DNA from: Cricetomys ansorgei
Lineage: Eukaryota > Chordata > Mammalia > Rodentia > Nesomyidae
DNA: 64,000 bases
Direction: 5' to 3'
Assembly: GCA_026225945.1 (NCBI GenBank)
Contig: JAMJFZ010002500.1
Coordinates: 1,054,001 to 1,118,000, forward strand
The translations under genes and the position numbers were made by a program. This document shows, piece after piece, positions 1 to 12,194 of this stretch. The notes under the pieces are model-generated. The model did not search any database. It saw nothing but the letters and a program-made list of their open reading frames with translations, and was not told the origin of the DNA. How positions within the stretch are numbered: the first letter of the stretch is position 1; each line of letters starts with the position of its first letter.

Positions 1-258
1 GCCCAGCACCTGGGACGGAAGCTGGCGGTGCGCCCCCGAGGTCCGGTCTCGGACGCCTGGTGGTACAGCTCTTATGGGCCCCCCTGCCCGAGGTCTTTTA
101 GGAGCCTCTGGACCGGTTCCGCCGGACCCTCGCTAGTTGGAAAGCGTCTGCTGGCTGGAGTTTCTGACTCCTGGTTGTTGGTTGAGGCTGTAAACAAACC
201 GGCACTAGCGCTATCACGTTCTCCCCGGACTCCCCTCCCCCTGCTGTGTAGCTTCTCG
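1..258 (+). other. DCAF8: DCAF8 exon 1 (5'UTR) and CpG-rich promoter-proximal DNA
   Basis: The first 260 bases are GC- and CpG-rich, unlike the AT-rich DNA that follows, as expected at a CpG-island promoter. A good splice donor (TCTCG|GTGAGA) falls at 258/259 and is my choice for the exon end. The 85-residue ORF here (28-285) does not resemble any protein I know and is treated as chance. The transcription start may lie left of the window. Confidence 0.5.
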
Positions 259-550
259 GTGAGACGTGCTTTGGTTTGGCGTTGAAAAGATGCAGCTTTT
301 CCTCTTAAATGACGTTTTAGTGTCGGTGGAGCCGGGAGATCACTGACCTGGCGTTTAAATCTTGTGTAAATTCTTTGTGTTTATGTTACGTGTATGGGTT
401 TTGTTCGGTAGTCAGAATTGAATTAGGTAAGTTATTTTGATTTTAAATAGTTCTGAGGAGTACTAAAACAGTGTTAAAGTGTGGTCATAAATATTTTGAC
501 TACGTTTACACAAGAGACACCTTTGCCATGTAAAATTTAACTTTTCTCAG
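259..550 (+). other. DCAF8 intron 1 (predicted)
   Basis: AT-rich DNA directly after the CpG-rich exon. I see no repeat or RNA gene in it. Its extent depends on the exon 1 and exon 2 predictions. Confidence 0.4.
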
Positions 551-624
551 TTCTTCAGTGAGCCTCCAGACCAATTTTCTCAGGAGCTCAGCCTGGCCTC
601 ACATCAGTGATAAAAGAAGGAAAG
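551..624 (+). other. DCAF8: DCAF8 probable non-coding exon 2 (5'UTR)
   Basis: Bounded by a pyrimidine-rich acceptor (cttttctcag) and a strong donor (aaag|gtaagt). Spliced to 18668 it places TGA (608-610) and TAA (611-613) in frame upstream of the DCAF8 ATG, which supports that ATG as the true start. Predicted from splice signals alone. Confidence 0.5.
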
Positions 625-1534
625 GTAAGTGGGAGTTGAAGGCCATTTAATTCCTCACTTCAAGACGGACTTTTCCTGATGCTCAGGTGCAGACCACCAA
701 ACTCAATTTTTACCACCATTTCCAAATGGTTTGGATTATCGTTCATAGCTTTTTTTAAGCTTTGGTTAAATTACTTAGAAATTTAATTGGCTGTGTTTTC
801 ACCTGCTGCCCTAAACTGTTGCTTTGTGTCTTCAAATGGCTGGAATTAGGTCTAGCATGAGCACTCTGTGCCTCTGAGTTGTTTTTTGTCTTTTCTTTAT
901 CCATTTGAATTGTTTTGTCTTTGTGTGGATCATAGTCTTACACTGATAAAAGTTGAGAATTGGTTCGCCTGAATTTTGTTTAGCCTTTTGTCAAATCAGA
1001 TCTCTTCTCCCAGACCCCGAGGTTATTATACATACCATTTGTAGAGTATTTAATTACTCCTGACTAAAAGCTGGGAGTGAGGAGTTATCTTCCATTTAGA
1101 GGGTTGCTAAGGCCAGTTAGTCTCAGAGGTCCAACTTTTCAAAACGTAGTGGGGAATTTTTGGTAAGGAAAAAGAGTAGCTCCTTTTGAATCAAGCTTGT
1201 AAAATCTTTGGTTAGTAGAAGAATCATCATGTGCTTTCATCAACATGGTCCAAGCCAGAGAGGGAGTCGGAGCACAGTTTAATTGCAGTTTTTGTAAGGC
1301 TTTTAGATTTCTGGTAGCAGAGAGTAGAACTGTGTTTGAGACTCATAAGGCTTAATGGAAAACCTAAGTGGTTCTGAAAGGTAGATTTGATCAATTCTTA
1401 GTATCTCTGATTTGTACTAAAAAAAAGTTTGAGAGTAACTTTCTCAAGTTTTACATGCTGCCAAACTAGAAAATGTTCATTATGAACTAAAATAAAAATT
1501 TTAGTGCTGATGCATATATGTAAGATCAGAATTT

Positions 1535-1743
1535 AGTTTTACGTGTATGGGTGTTTGGCCTGCATGGCTATATGTGCACTATTTGCATGACTGATGCTGG
1601 AGGAGATCAGAAGAGGCTGTCAGATCCCCTGGAAGTGGATGTATATAGGTGGTTGTGAGCTGCCCTGGGGATGGATGCGGTGAATCAGATCTGTCCTCTG
1701 CAAGAACAGCCGGTGCTCTTAACTGAACTATTTCTCCAGCTGC
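1535..1743 (-). repeat. SINE B3 (B2 family)
   Basis: Reverse-oriented: starts with gtgtatgggtgtttggcctg and ends with tatttctccagc, the complement of the GGCTGGAGA head. Confidence 0.75.
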
Positions 1744-1750
1744 TTTATGT

Positions 1751-1885
1751 GAGTTTTGAGACAGACTCACTCTATCCCAGGCTGGCCTGAAATTCACTGT
1801 GCTGACCAGGCTGCTCCTGAAAACTGTTAAGGCTTCTCCAGCCTCCCAGTGCTGAGCTTACAGATGTGAGGCGCCACACCTCATG
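1751..1885 (-). repeat. SINE B1, degraded
   Basis: Reverse B1 features: gagacagactcactctatcc, caggctggcctg and gcctcccagtgctgagctta. Confidence 0.65.
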
Positions 1886-1967
1886 CACTTGTTTTGCTTT
1901 AGCCCCTATTTTTCTAGGTTGGTTTGTTTTCATTTTTTGTTTGTTTTGTTTTAAGGATTAGGGCCAC

Positions 1968-2105
1968 TGGGCGGTGGTGATACAGGTTTTTAAATCCCAG
2001 CACTAAAGAGGCAGGAGGATCTCTGAGTTCAAGGCCAGCCTGGTCTACAGAGTGAATCCAGGACAGCCAGAGTTAGAGAAACCCTGTCTCAAAAAACCAA
2101 AAAAA
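1968..2105 (+). repeat. SINE B1
   Basis: Sense B1: gggcggtggtg, atcccagcact, ggccagcctggtctacagag and aaaccctgtctc with an A-rich tail. Confidence 0.88.
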
Positions 2106-2124
2106 AGAAAAGAATTGGGGCCTG

Positions 2125-2285
2125 GACTGGTGGTAGTAGTGCATGCCTTTAATCTCAGCACTTGGAAGCAGAGGTAAGTGGATCTCTCTGAGGTTGATGC
2201 CATACCGGTCTACAGAGTAAGAGTTCCCAGGACAGCTAGAGCTATATAGTGAAACCCTGTCATAAAAAAAACCAAACAAACAAAG
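2125..2285 (+). repeat. SINE B1
   Basis: Second sense B1, just after the previous one: tggtggtagtagtgcatgcc, gtctacagagtaagagttcc and an A-rich tail. Confidence 0.82.
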
Positions 2286-2364
2286 ATTGGGGCCCACGTC
2301 TCCAGCATACTAAGGAAGTTCTCTGTTCCTGAGAGAGCTCAGGTCCTCAGGTTCACGTTTGAGA

Positions 2365-2525
2365 TGTATGGCCTGCGTCTGGGATTTGTGTGTGAGTGCA
2401 GTGCCTAGAGAGGGTGGAATAGAAGGCACCAGATCCCTCGGACCTGGAGTTAGCAGCCTTTGTGAACTGCCATGTGGGTCCAGAAACTGAACTCAGGTCC
2501 TCTGACAGAGCCATCTCTAGGCCTC
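2365..2525 (-). repeat. SINE B3 (B2 family)
   Basis: Reverse B3: gtgcagtgcctagagagg, ggagttagcag and gagccatctctaggcc. Confidence 0.7.
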
Positions 2526-3493
2526 TCATTCAGTTTAATAGTTCACATTAGAGGTTTGCTTAGGAAATGCCTAAGGCGTAAAGGGCGTCTTCTAAACCTG
2601 GTTTCTGAGCATAGGAATAGGAAATGTTTGTATATTTCTAAGTGTATCTAAACATCAATAATTTCTTTGTTCATCGATTTCTTCCTTTTGATCTGTTAGC
2701 ATACTTTTATCAGAGGATATTTTAATCCCTCCCCTTCTGCTATAATGTTCCCTGGTGCTGCAACTATCCCCTGTGTGTTTCACTTTTACTACCAAGGGGG
2801 ATACATTTTCTCCTAGATGATGAGCTTTGTGGTGAGCCTCACCAACAGATTTAAGAATGTGACCAGGAAATGCCTCATTTTTTTCTAAAGTGAATCAGGG
2901 AAAGTTAGGAATACACCGTTACTTTTCAACTTGCTCAGCTATACCATCTTAAGACAGTACAGATAAAGAATTTTAAACCTTTTGTTTTATTTTCTACGTC
3001 TGTTTGGAAGAGCCAAGGGTTCATAAAAGTTGAAACTTTGATGACAGTACAGTGTAAAGGCAACTTTATTCATTCAGACCAGTGATTTTTAGGGTTGATT
3101 AACTTTTACTACTACCATCCAGGGGCTAGATTTTCTATTGTAATGTCAAGACTCTTGGCAGTGGTCGTGAGTTAGGCATTTGTATTTTCTGAGATCTGGA
3201 GGTTTGTGTTACATGAAGAGGGTAGAGGAAAAAAGGAAATATGTTGAAAGAAGAACAACTTGACTTACTGCCTTGTGTACTGGATAAGGACACCCTACCA
3301 CCATCTGCTTCTGAAACCTGCAGGAAGAGATTAGGTGACATCTTTGTATGCATTTAATCAGTATTCTTAGTCTGTGTATCACAGCTCTAAAATTCTTGTC
3401 TATCTAAAGATATTTTTTATATTTTAGGGTTTTAAGTATTACCTAATTACAAGGATATTTTGTCTCTTTCCCTTTTTTAAAAGATGGGGTCTA

Positions 3494-3680
3494 GGGGCTG
3501 GAGAGATGGCCCAGAGGTTAAGAGCACTAGCTGATCTTCCAGAAGACTTGGGTTCAATTCCCAGCACCCAAATGATAACTTAAAACTGTCTGTAACTCCA
3601 GTTCCAAAGCCTCTTACACGCTCACAGAGACATGCAGACAAAACACCAATGCACATTAAAAGATAAAAAATAAAATATTT
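3494..3680 (+). repeat. SINE B2/B3
   Basis: Sense head ggggctggagagatggccca, then aagagcact and ggttcaattcccagcaccc, with an A-rich tail. Confidence 0.88.
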
Positions 3681-3689
3681 TTTAAAAAT

Positions 3690-3913
3690 GGGGTCTCGTG
3701 TAGTGCAGACTGGCTTTAAACTCAATTTTACCTGATGACCTTGAACTTCAGGTCTTCCTGCCTCTACCTAATGTCATCACAGATGCGGGCCACCATCCTG
3801 GTTCTAACAGCCTCATCTTGAGCTCACTATATAGGTCAGACTGGCCTCAAATTCACAGTACTCTTGTCTCAACTTCCTTAGTGCTGGGGCTATAGGTATG
3901 AATAACCGTGCCT
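3690..3913 (-). repeat. Two degraded B1-like SINEs in tandem
   Basis: Reverse B1 signatures in two halves: 3690-3803 (ggtcttcctgcctctac) and 3821-3913 (ggtcagactggcctcaaatt, agtgctggggctataggt). Confidence 0.55.
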
Positions 3914-4052
3914 AACTCTAGGTTACAGGCTTATATTATCAAGTGACTAGTTTAAACTGTTTTCAATAGATTGTTTCGTTTTCACTGTATAAAAGTTACT
4001 CTAAACATGTCTAGAGAATATCTAATTATAAAAAAGCAACAAGGATCCAAAC

Positions 4053-4202
4053 TGCTGGGCATTGTGGTGCGCACCTTTAATTCCAGCACTCAGGAGGCAG
4101 AGGCAGGTGGGGATCTCTGAGTTGGAAGCCAGTTTGTTGTACATAGTGAGTTCCAGGACCGTCAGAGCTATATAGACAGACTGTGTCTCAAAAATAAAAA
4201 AA
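4053..4202 (+). repeat. SINE B1
   Basis: Sense B1: ctgggcattgtggtgcgcac, aattccagcactcaggaggc and an A-rich end. Confidence 0.85.
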
Positions 4203-4707
4203 TCCAATTGAAGTCTTTACTATATAACATTGGTGTTAGAGTTGTTTTTAAATGTGTTTATTTAAGGAATTAGTTTTTAAGTCTTTGAGATTGAATTTGC
4301 CTTTTTCTTTAAGTAGATTATCAGTAAGCCAAGATAATCTGTTATTCACCCTCTTTATTTAGAATTCAAGGACTTGAGTGAATGAAATCAGGAGCAGGCA
4401 TGGAAGTCTTATAACTATGTGTGCAGTAAGCCCTGTAATTGGCAAAGTACAAATGTGTGCTTTTCTGAGTAGCAGGATGAAATCCCCAGCTTTCTTGGGA
4501 TCTGAATCATCTTTTTAGGTACTATATCTAAGCTGTATACACTAGTCATCTCTTAGTCACTTGCTACCTGTAAGGCCATTCATGCTGTGTTAGGGTCTGT
4601 GTTCAAGTAAATGGCCTCTGGATGCAGGAGAAGTGATGCCGGCAATTCAGGTTGCAAAGAGAGTTGTAGTAAATGCTTTCTTTAAGAGAAAAGATGATAT
4701 TCTCAGT

Positions 4708-4830
4708 AAGGGACAGGTAGATATATGCCTATAATACCAGGTACCCAGAAGGCCAAGGCAAGAGAATCTTGAGTTCAAGACCAATGTGAGCACTCTGTCC
4801 TCCCCTGACAAGTCTCCCTCCCCAAACAAA
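4708..4830 (+). repeat. B1-like SINE, degraded
   Basis: Weak B1 pattern: atgcctataataccagg, cccagaaggccaaggcaaga and ttgagttcaagacca. Confidence 0.5.
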
Positions 4831-5486
4831 AAGAACAAGAATCTGAGGCTATGGTTTTTAAGATACACGATAAAGTATCTTCAGAGAGACACCACACTGA
4901 ACTTACATAGATAGAAATTTTTAAAGATTTATTTAATTTTATCTTCATGTGTGTTGTGTGATAAAGATTTTCCTGGAGAGAGACAATACCTCTATTCACC
5001 CCTGATAGGGAGCCTACTGCAAACCAAAGCATGAATACCACCAGAGTCCAACTTGCAGTAGTATGGGTGAGTGGTAACTTGCTGGCACAGAAATGACTCA
5101 AATGCTCTGGCTGGCCCGGTACTGCTGTCTTCTCTGTACTTCCTAAGCTGCTGACAGTCCTCTTGCTTCAGCTCCTGAGTGCTAGAATTGCAAGACTGTA
5201 CTACTGTGCCCAGCTCTTTGATGCTTTAAGCCTGCTTACTTTTACTGAAAGTAGTATATTTGGAGCCATACCTTTCGTTTCTGTGATGTCCAGTTCAGTG
5301 ATGTAAGAAGAGACTGGAGTCAACCATGGTAATGGAGACAGAACTCTGATAGTAAGGTAAACCGTAATGTAGAAAGTAGGGGTCCCTTATGGTCATTGAA
5401 ACTGATAAATGGGTTTGACTATCCTAAGAACTTTTCTGAGCAGGAACAGCACTTGCTCTTACAATCTAGAGCACATTCTTTGGTTG

Positions 5487-5632
5487 TTCTAGACAGGGTT
5501 TCTCTGTTATAACTCTGGCTGTCTTGGAACTTACTCTGTAGACCAGGCTGACCTTGAACTCACAGAGATCTGCCTGTCTCCACCTCCCAAGTGCTGGGAT
5601 TAAAGACCTGTGCCGCCACCACTGTTGGCCTT
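5487..5632 (-). repeat. SINE B1
   Basis: Reverse B1: agacagggtttctctg, actctgtagaccaggctgac and agtgctgggattaaag. Confidence 0.9.
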
Positions 5633-5770
5633 AACGTGCTCTGAAGCGTTGCCACTAGAATTAAAGCCTAGTATAATAATAATTATAATAAAGTTTGGTA
5701 TTATCAACATCGAGAGAGGACATTAATCGATAGAGTAAGCAAAGTTGTTTTTCTCCCCCCTCCCCTTAGC

Positions 5771-5905
5771 GGGGAGAAAAGACAGGCTCTTACGTCGCCT
5801 AGTCTGGCCTCAGCCTAGTTGAGAATGCTCTTGAACTTCTAATTTTCTTGCCTCCACCTCCTAAGTACTGGGATTATAATGTGTGCCACCAGTCCAGACT
5901 TGGCT
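5771..5905 (-). repeat. B1-like SINE, degraded
   Basis: Reverse pattern: gacaggctcttacg, cctccacctcctaagtactg and ggattataatgtgtgccacc. Confidence 0.55.
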
Positions 5906-5989
5906 AAGAATTAACTGAATCCTAGTGTTCTGTGATCTTTGGATGGGGAGAAGAACTAGCTGGGTCCTTAAATAAGAGTCAGTTAGTTA

Positions 5990-6143
5990 GGCACAGTGGC
6001 ACACACCTGTTATCTTAGCACCAGGGAAGCTGAGGGTCACTTTGAGTTTGAGAGAAACCTGGGCAACACAGCAAGTTTCAGGTCAGTATATGCAACACAA
6101 TAAGACCTTGCTGCCCTCCCCCCTAAAAAAAAAAAAAAAAAAA
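5990..6143 (+). repeat. B1/B4-like SINE with 19-A tail
   Basis: Sense pattern ggcacagtggcacacacctg, gaaacctgggcaacacagc and a long A run at 6125-6143. Confidence 0.6.
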
Positions 6144-6760
6144 TTGAGCTCCTTGGGTAATTCCATGAGAATAGCTTTTCACTCAGGGTCTTTTCGTAGT
6201 GTACATCTTTGTGTTTCTTTGTAGTGGTCGAAGAGGAAACACGAACCATTTGAAATCTTTTTATCCTTGGCTTTCCTCACCCTTTCTGTCACCATTTGTG
6301 AGGATAGGTATGCCCTAAGGTTCTTACCTTGGACTTCTCTCTCAAAGCATAGGTACTTTCCGGTACTGAATTGGTTTGTTATTAGCACGCTTTAGTTTAG
6401 AAAGTATCTGATTTTGAATTTATAAATCTGTATATCTAGCTCTAATTCTTTAAAAAAAATCTAAATCCTGTTTTTATTTTGTATGGGTGTATGTATGGGG
6501 TGGGGGTAAGATACATGCCGTGCTGAACATCCGGAAGCCTGGGGTAACAGCTTTCAGGAATTATTCTCTCCACCATGTGGGTCTTTGGAATCCATCTTGC
6601 CAGCCTCTAGTTTATTTCTTAAACTCTACATCTACTTCATTGGTTCTCACTACTCAACTATCTTCATTACATGTCAGCTTGGATTTAAACACTAGAATTG
6701 GTCTTACAGGTACTGGCTTGTCATTTGTGGCATTCAGATTTGTCCTTTATATTTTGGTTG

Positions 6761-6901
6761 TTGGAGACAGGGTTTCTCCATTGTAACTCTGGCTGTCCTG
6801 GAACTCACTCTGTAGACCAGGCTGGCCTCAAACTCACAGAGATCCACCTGCCTCTGCCTCCCCAGTGCTGGGATTAAAGGCGTGTACCATCACTGCCCTG
6901 C
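6761..6901 (-). repeat. SINE B1
   Basis: Clear reverse B1: gagacagggtttctcc, gaactcactctgtagaccag and gctgggattaaaggcgtg. Young-looking. Confidence 0.92.
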
Positions 6902-7490
6902 TCAAAATTCGTCGTGTAAACTTAGTTTTACAACTGTTTATGAAGCCAAATACTGTCTACCCTACAGTGTTTCTTGAGTCCATTCCCCTTTATTTCCATG
7001 TGCCACCAATCTAAGATAGGCTCTTGACAACTATGATGGCTTTTAAACTTGTTTCTCATTCCGTTTCAGACCTAACGTCTTTGACAGGATAGCCTCCCTG
7101 ATGCAGTACACACACAGCCCTGTGCTTACAGGGTTCTCTGCTCATTGTTCATAATATGGGGAGACGGTCAGACCAGGACCTTGCAGGTGTTCAGCAAGCA
7201 CTGTGCTACTGAACCTCCCTGGTTGACCAGCTCTTCTTACACTTAGCTAAAGCTGACTTCATGTTTTTCTTGAATTTATCAGGTTTTGAACTTCCATTTT
7301 ATTTTTTGTTCTGGGTGATCAGAATAGCATTGTTATCTCTGTCTTCCTTTCCTCATCATTGAAAATTTATTCTGCCTTCAAAGCTCCTTAAAAACTTCTT
7401 TTTCATGGAAGCTTATTTCTTTTGTATAGTTATTTTTTCCAGTTTATTAGTTGGCTATACAAGTGGGTGCATTGTTTATATTTGTACCTC

Positions 7491-7625
7491 CTGCCAGGTG
7501 TGGTGGCCCATGCCATTAATTAATTCCAGTACTGGGGAGGCAAAGGCAGGCAGAACTCTTGAGTCTGATGCCAGCCAGATTTTCGTGTTTCAGTCTCTAT
7601 TTAAAAAGTAAATAAATAAATAAAG
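7491..7625 (+). repeat. SINE B1
   Basis: Sense B1 (gccaggtgtggtggcccatg, ttccagtactggggaggcaa) with an AAAT tail. Confidence 0.75.
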
Positions 7626-7967
7626 TAGAAATATTTTTAGCTTCTTTATTGTCTGGTATGTTGTTGCATACCAGCTTGTTTGTGTACAGATGGACGACTG
7701 GGTAGAGGCTTATAATTTGAATGGGTTACCCAGCACCTCAACCAACAATTGGGTTGCCTTGTGCTGTCAGATTTTGCACAATAGGAATATAGGAATAGGA
7801 ATAGATGATTTCTCTGATCCCAAAATACCCGGTTTTCCTTCTGTTCCTGCATCTAGCCTACAAGAAGAGAAAATGTTGGTTACTCATCTCGTCCAAGTAT
7901 TTAATACTAGAAAATAGCTCAAAGTCCTGCCTCCCATAAACATTTTGTTTGTTCAGGTGTTTATTTG

Positions 7968-8116
7968 ATGAGCTAGGGCCTCACTATATAACCCTATATA
8001 ACCCTGGCTGTCCTGGAACTCACTCTGTAGACCAGGCTGGCCTGGAACTCACAGAGATCCACCTGCCTCTGCTGCCTGAGTGCTGGGATCAAAGGTGTGC
8101 ACCACCATACCTGGCC
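7968..8116 (-). repeat. SINE B1
   Basis: Reverse B1 with a short internal duplication of ccctatataa near 7991-8010. Confidence 0.9.
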
Positions 8117-8289
8117 CCATAAACATAATTTATGCAGTGTGAATTTCCTGCTTCGAATTTCTATATACTATCAGAATGTAACTGGCAATATTGATAGAAA
8201 ATTGACTTGGAAAATTATTTGTTATGAAGAGAAATATTAAAGTGAGTGAGAAAATGAGAATTTCCCCTTGTACATAATTTAATTTTAAT

Positions 8290-8680
8290 TTATTTTTAAA
8301 GTATTTTTATTTTTTGAAATTAATATATAATTACATAATTTTTTCCCTTCCCCTTTCTCCCTCCAACCTCTCTCTGTACTCCTCCCCTCAACCGATGGCC
8401 TTTTTTCTTCAATTATTGTTCTACACACACATTTCTAAATACATAAACGTAACCTGTCCAGTCAGTTTAATATCACTGATTTCAGGTCTTCTCAACTTGG
8501 TATTGGATACGAATGGGAGGCTTTTTCCCTGGGGAAGCTGTTTCTCCCAGTGTCAGCATGCCTTGTTTCTTGTAGTTCTTTGACTAAGACTGGGCCTGAT
8601 GAAGTTTCCCATTCCACATTGACATGTCTGTTGGTGTTCAGGTCTGGTTTAGCAGCCAAATTGGTGAGACTTCCCGGGTG
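8290..8680 (-). mobile_element. L1 (Lx-type) LINE 3'UTR fragment
   Basis: Matches, from memory, the recurrent rodent L1 3'-end block: tttctaaatacataaacgta, ttggtattggatac, ccctggggaagctgtttctc and ccacattgacatgtctgttg. The T-rich left end suggests minus orientation. No L1 ORF remains. Confidence 0.6.
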
Positions 8681-9387
8681 TAGCTTCTGAAATTTCTATA
8701 TATAGTCTCACAGTAGAGAACAAGTGATTATGTGGTACCCAGCTCCAACTGATACATCTGCAACACAGTTCCTTCACCCAAGGCTTAGGAATCATCTGAG
8801 AAGAGGAGGGCAGAAAAATTGTAAGAGCCAGAGGAAAATGAATTATAAACAAGCTGTTTTTGTTTGAAAACAAGAGAATAAACAAAAGAAGGCTAATTCC
8901 AGATGAAGCTGGGATCTAGAAAAGCAAATTTGTACTTTAGGTAAAAATTAGCCTTGAACAGCTGTTCAATTATGAGCTGTATGGGACATCTGTCTTCTCA
9001 ACAGGAACTGGGAACCATGCGGCTTACAAATATCTGTCTTACTAATAATCGAACTTTTGGAACATGACCTCTCAGTTTCAGAAGAAATTTTAAAGCCTTG
9101 CCTCATTTAAGTACATATATTTATATAGGAGAGTTGTCAGCTGCATAGCAGAATGAGACAAAGAGTGGCCTAAAGAGAATGATGGAAAATGTGGGGAATA
9201 GACTAAAACTGAGTTCTTAGTAAAAGAATCAAGGACAGTACCCATCATAATATTGTTTAGATGTTGATATTTCTGTCAGACCCAAGGTGAAGTGGAATTA
9301 TTAGACCAGTTTTTATAGACACCAAAGGATTTAAACTGAATCTAAGGGAATTAATAAATAAAAATAAAGAATGTCAGCATTGGGGGT

Positions 9388-9460
9388 GATGGAGGTGTAG
9401 CTCAGTGGTAGTAAAATATAGTGCCTGCGTGAGCCCCTGAGCTCTATCTCCAGCATCAGT
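9388..9460 (+). repeat. ID-type SINE (tRNA-derived)
   Basis: ggaggtgtagctcagtggta resembles an ID/tRNA A box, followed by gagctctatctccagcatc. Confidence 0.65.
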
Positions 9461-9582
9461 AAGTAAAGATTCAAATTAACAGCTCACGTGCTGCAAATAC
9501 TTTTAATTGTTTTTAGCTGAATGTTCTGGGTTGTTTTTGTTTTTGTTTTTTTTTTTTTTGTGTGTGTGGGGGGGAGGGGGCA

Positions 9583-9702
9583 TTTCAGGACAGGGTTTCC
9601 TTATTGTATCTTTGACTGTCCTAGAACTCACTCTGTAGATCAGGATGGCCTCCAACCTGTCTCTGCCTCCCAAGTGCTGAGATTACACCACCGCCTGGCA
9701 TC
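9583..9702 (-). repeat. SINE B1, slightly truncated
   Basis: Reverse B1 after a T run and G run: caggacagggtttccttatt, aactcactctgtagatcagg, tgcctcccaagtgctgagat. Confidence 0.85.
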
Positions 9703-10099
9703 AAGCTGAATCTTCTTAATGCTCATCAAAACAGTAAAGTTAGAAGCTCTTTATGTTGGATTCGTCTTGTCATTTATATTGATTGCTGGTGAATAAGTAC
9801 TTTAACTGTGGCAAAAATTCTTGTAGCACTTTTCATTTTTAGGTTAAGAGATGTGACATTTTACTCATTTGTTGTGATTCATTGACCACTTTCATAAGTA
9901 TAGGTTGATAATGACAGCTTTAGCCCAGTGCAAGTCTGAAACCAGTGCATAGTGAATTTGGGTTTTAGGCCAACCTGGACTCTGTGGTAATATCTTGTCT
10001 CACAAACAAGATAAATAACTCCCTCCTCAAAAACGAAAAACCAAAGTAATAACAGGGATAATAAATAGCACAGCCATGAGAATTTAGTGACTTAAAAAA

Positions 10100-10292
10100 A
10101 ACAAGTTTTAAATTATATGCATGTGTCTCTGTGTGGGGAATGTGTGTGTCCAGAGAGGCCAGGGGCATTAGGTCCCACAGGAGTTGGAGTTGCAGGTGGT
10201 TGTGAGCCACTCGGTGTGGGTTATGGGAACCAAACTCTGGTCCTCTGCAAGAGCAGTGTGTTCCCTTAACCACTGAGATGTCTTACCAGCCT
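10100..10292 (-). repeat. SINE B3 (B2 family)
   Basis: Reverse B3: tatgcatgtgtctctgtg, gttgtgagccactcggtgtg, cttaaccactgagatgtctt. Confidence 0.82.
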
Positions 10293-10391
10293 CAGATTTA
10301 GTGTTCTTAATTATTGAGTATTTTCTGTTATGTAGCAATTTACATGAGTTTTTTTCCTTCACTCCTTATTACTTTTTTGTTTGTTTGGTTT

Positions 10392-10533
10392 TGGTTTTTT
10401 AAGACAGGGTTTCTCTGTGTAGCCCTGGATATCCTCAAACTCACTCTAGACTAGGCTGGCCTCAAACTCAGAGATCCACTTTCCTGTGCCTCCTGAGTGC
10501 TGGGATTAAAGGTGTTCGCCGCCACCACCTAGC
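10392..10533 (-). repeat. SINE B1
   Basis: Reverse B1: agacagggtttctctgtgta, actaggctggcctcaaactc, tgggattaaaggtgttcgcc. Confidence 0.9.
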
Positions 10534-10994
10534 CTGTACGTTTTTATCTACCATATTTATTGAAGTGTAATTTACATATAGTAAAATATGTTTACTATTT
10601 TGAGTTACCTGTTCTGACAAACAGGCATGTCACACCACTTAGTTGAGACATAGAACATTCCCACCGTTCCAAAAGCTTTTCTCACGCTCTTTGTGATCAG
10701 TTGCTTTCTCTCCTTCATTGCCCTTGTCATTGGTTGTCTGTCCTTACAGTTTCATCTCAAACAGGTAGTACCACAGATGGAACCCTATGATAACCCAATA
10801 TCATTTGACATTTTGAGTTTAGCTTCTTACAGGTAGCATGACATGTCTGAGATGCATCCACACTGCTATTTGTAACGTTAGCTCATTTCTGTTTGTTGTT
10901 TCTTAGTTAGTCTTATTCTGTGGAATATTCCAGTATGTTTGTCTCTTACCCAGGTGAAGAACATTTCATTTTTTGTTGTTGGTTTGTTTGGTTT

Positions 10995-11141
10995 GGTTTT
11001 TCACAACACTGTTTCTCTGTTGTAACTGACTGTCAGGAACTCACTCTGTAGACCAACCAGGTTGACGTCAAACTCACAGACCTGCCTGCCTCTGCCTCTG
11101 CCTCTGCCAGGATTAAAGGTGTGTGCCACCACTGCCTGGCT
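10995..11141 (-). repeat. SINE B1
   Basis: Reverse B1 with a CTCTGC-type internal expansion (ctgcctctgcctctgcctct). Confidence 0.87.
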
Positions 11142-11349
11142 ATTTCCAGTTTTTTAAGCACATCTAGATAATCGTAAAACATCCAGCTTGTAGGGTTTTG
11201 CTAACTTTGTGGACAGATATTTTCCGTTTTAGAGGTAGGGGTTAATGCCTAGAATGAGATTCTTAGATTATATGGTAAACTTATATTTTATTTAAGAAAT
11301 TGCCAAAATGTTTTACAAATTGTATGATTTTTTTGTTGTTTTGTTTTTG

Positions 11350-11485
11350 TTTTCTCTGTGCAACAGCCTTGACTGTCCTGGAGCTTACTTTGTAGAGGAG
11401 GCTGGCCTCGAAACTCACAGAGATCCTCCTGCCTCTGCCTCCCAAGTGCTGGGATTAAAAGTATATGCCATCACCACCCAGTTCC
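11350..11485 (-). repeat. SINE B1
   Basis: Reverse B1: tgtcctggagcttactttgt, gaggctggcctcgaaactca, tcccaagtgctgggattaaa. Confidence 0.87.
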
Positions 11486-11967
11486 ATTTTGTATTTCAAG
11501 TAACAGTATATGAAAGTTCTAGTTAATTTTTGTCTTGTCTGTATTTGATACAAATTAAATTAAAGTTTCCTTATTAAGGTTTTTAACCACTCTGAAGATG
11601 GTTAATATAGTCTCATAGTAGTTAGTTTGTTTTCCTAATTATTGATAATGGTCATAGTCTTTCCTCAAGTGATCATTATATAAACAGGCTAGCCTTGGAT
11701 TCCCAGGGGCCTGCCTTTCTAGTGATTAAAAGTAAGTGCCATCAGGCCAGGCTTTTGTGAAAGTTTAAATATGTTTTGGTTACTGTCCTGTGTCCTTTTG
11801 TTTCATAGACATTCCCTTAACAATCTGTAGCTTATCTTTTCATTGTCTAGCCTTTTGGAGAGACGTGGCTTTGATAAGTCCAATTTCTTACTGGTTTTAA
11901 AACTTACAAAGATTATCTCTGTTGTTTCCTTTGTGAAGTTGTGTAAGTCCTTTGATTATTTACTTTT

Positions 11968-12042
11968 AGGGGTGTTAGGGATTAAACCCAGAGCCTTTTG
12001 TGAGCTAAGCATGTGCTCTACCATCAATCTACATTCTTGCTT
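11968..12042 (-). repeat. ID-like SINE
   Basis: Reverse ID/tRNA-like: ggggtgttagggattaaacc, gagctaagcatgtgctctac. Confidence 0.6.
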
Positions 12043-12194
12043 CATTTTCAGCTTATGGGTATTATACAGCTTTGGAGTTGGGGTTGTTTACATTGTGATA
12101 TCCAGTTGTTTAGCATGTGTGGGTTGTTACACAGATCTTTATTAGCAGGGAAGCCCTGACACCACCACCACCTGGTCCACACACACCTACCCCT

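Noticed and set aside
28..285. 85-residue ORF at the left edge
   Set aside because: Lies in the CpG-rich 5' exon, crosses the predicted donor and resembles no known protein.
8290..8680. Full-length L1 element
   Set aside because: Only 3'UTR-like blocks are present here and at 22.7 and 23.9 kb; no L1 reading frames are found.
9388..9460. Functional tRNA gene
   Set aside because: tRNA-like box A only; no cloverleaf closes. It and the similar hits are ID/B2-type SINEs.
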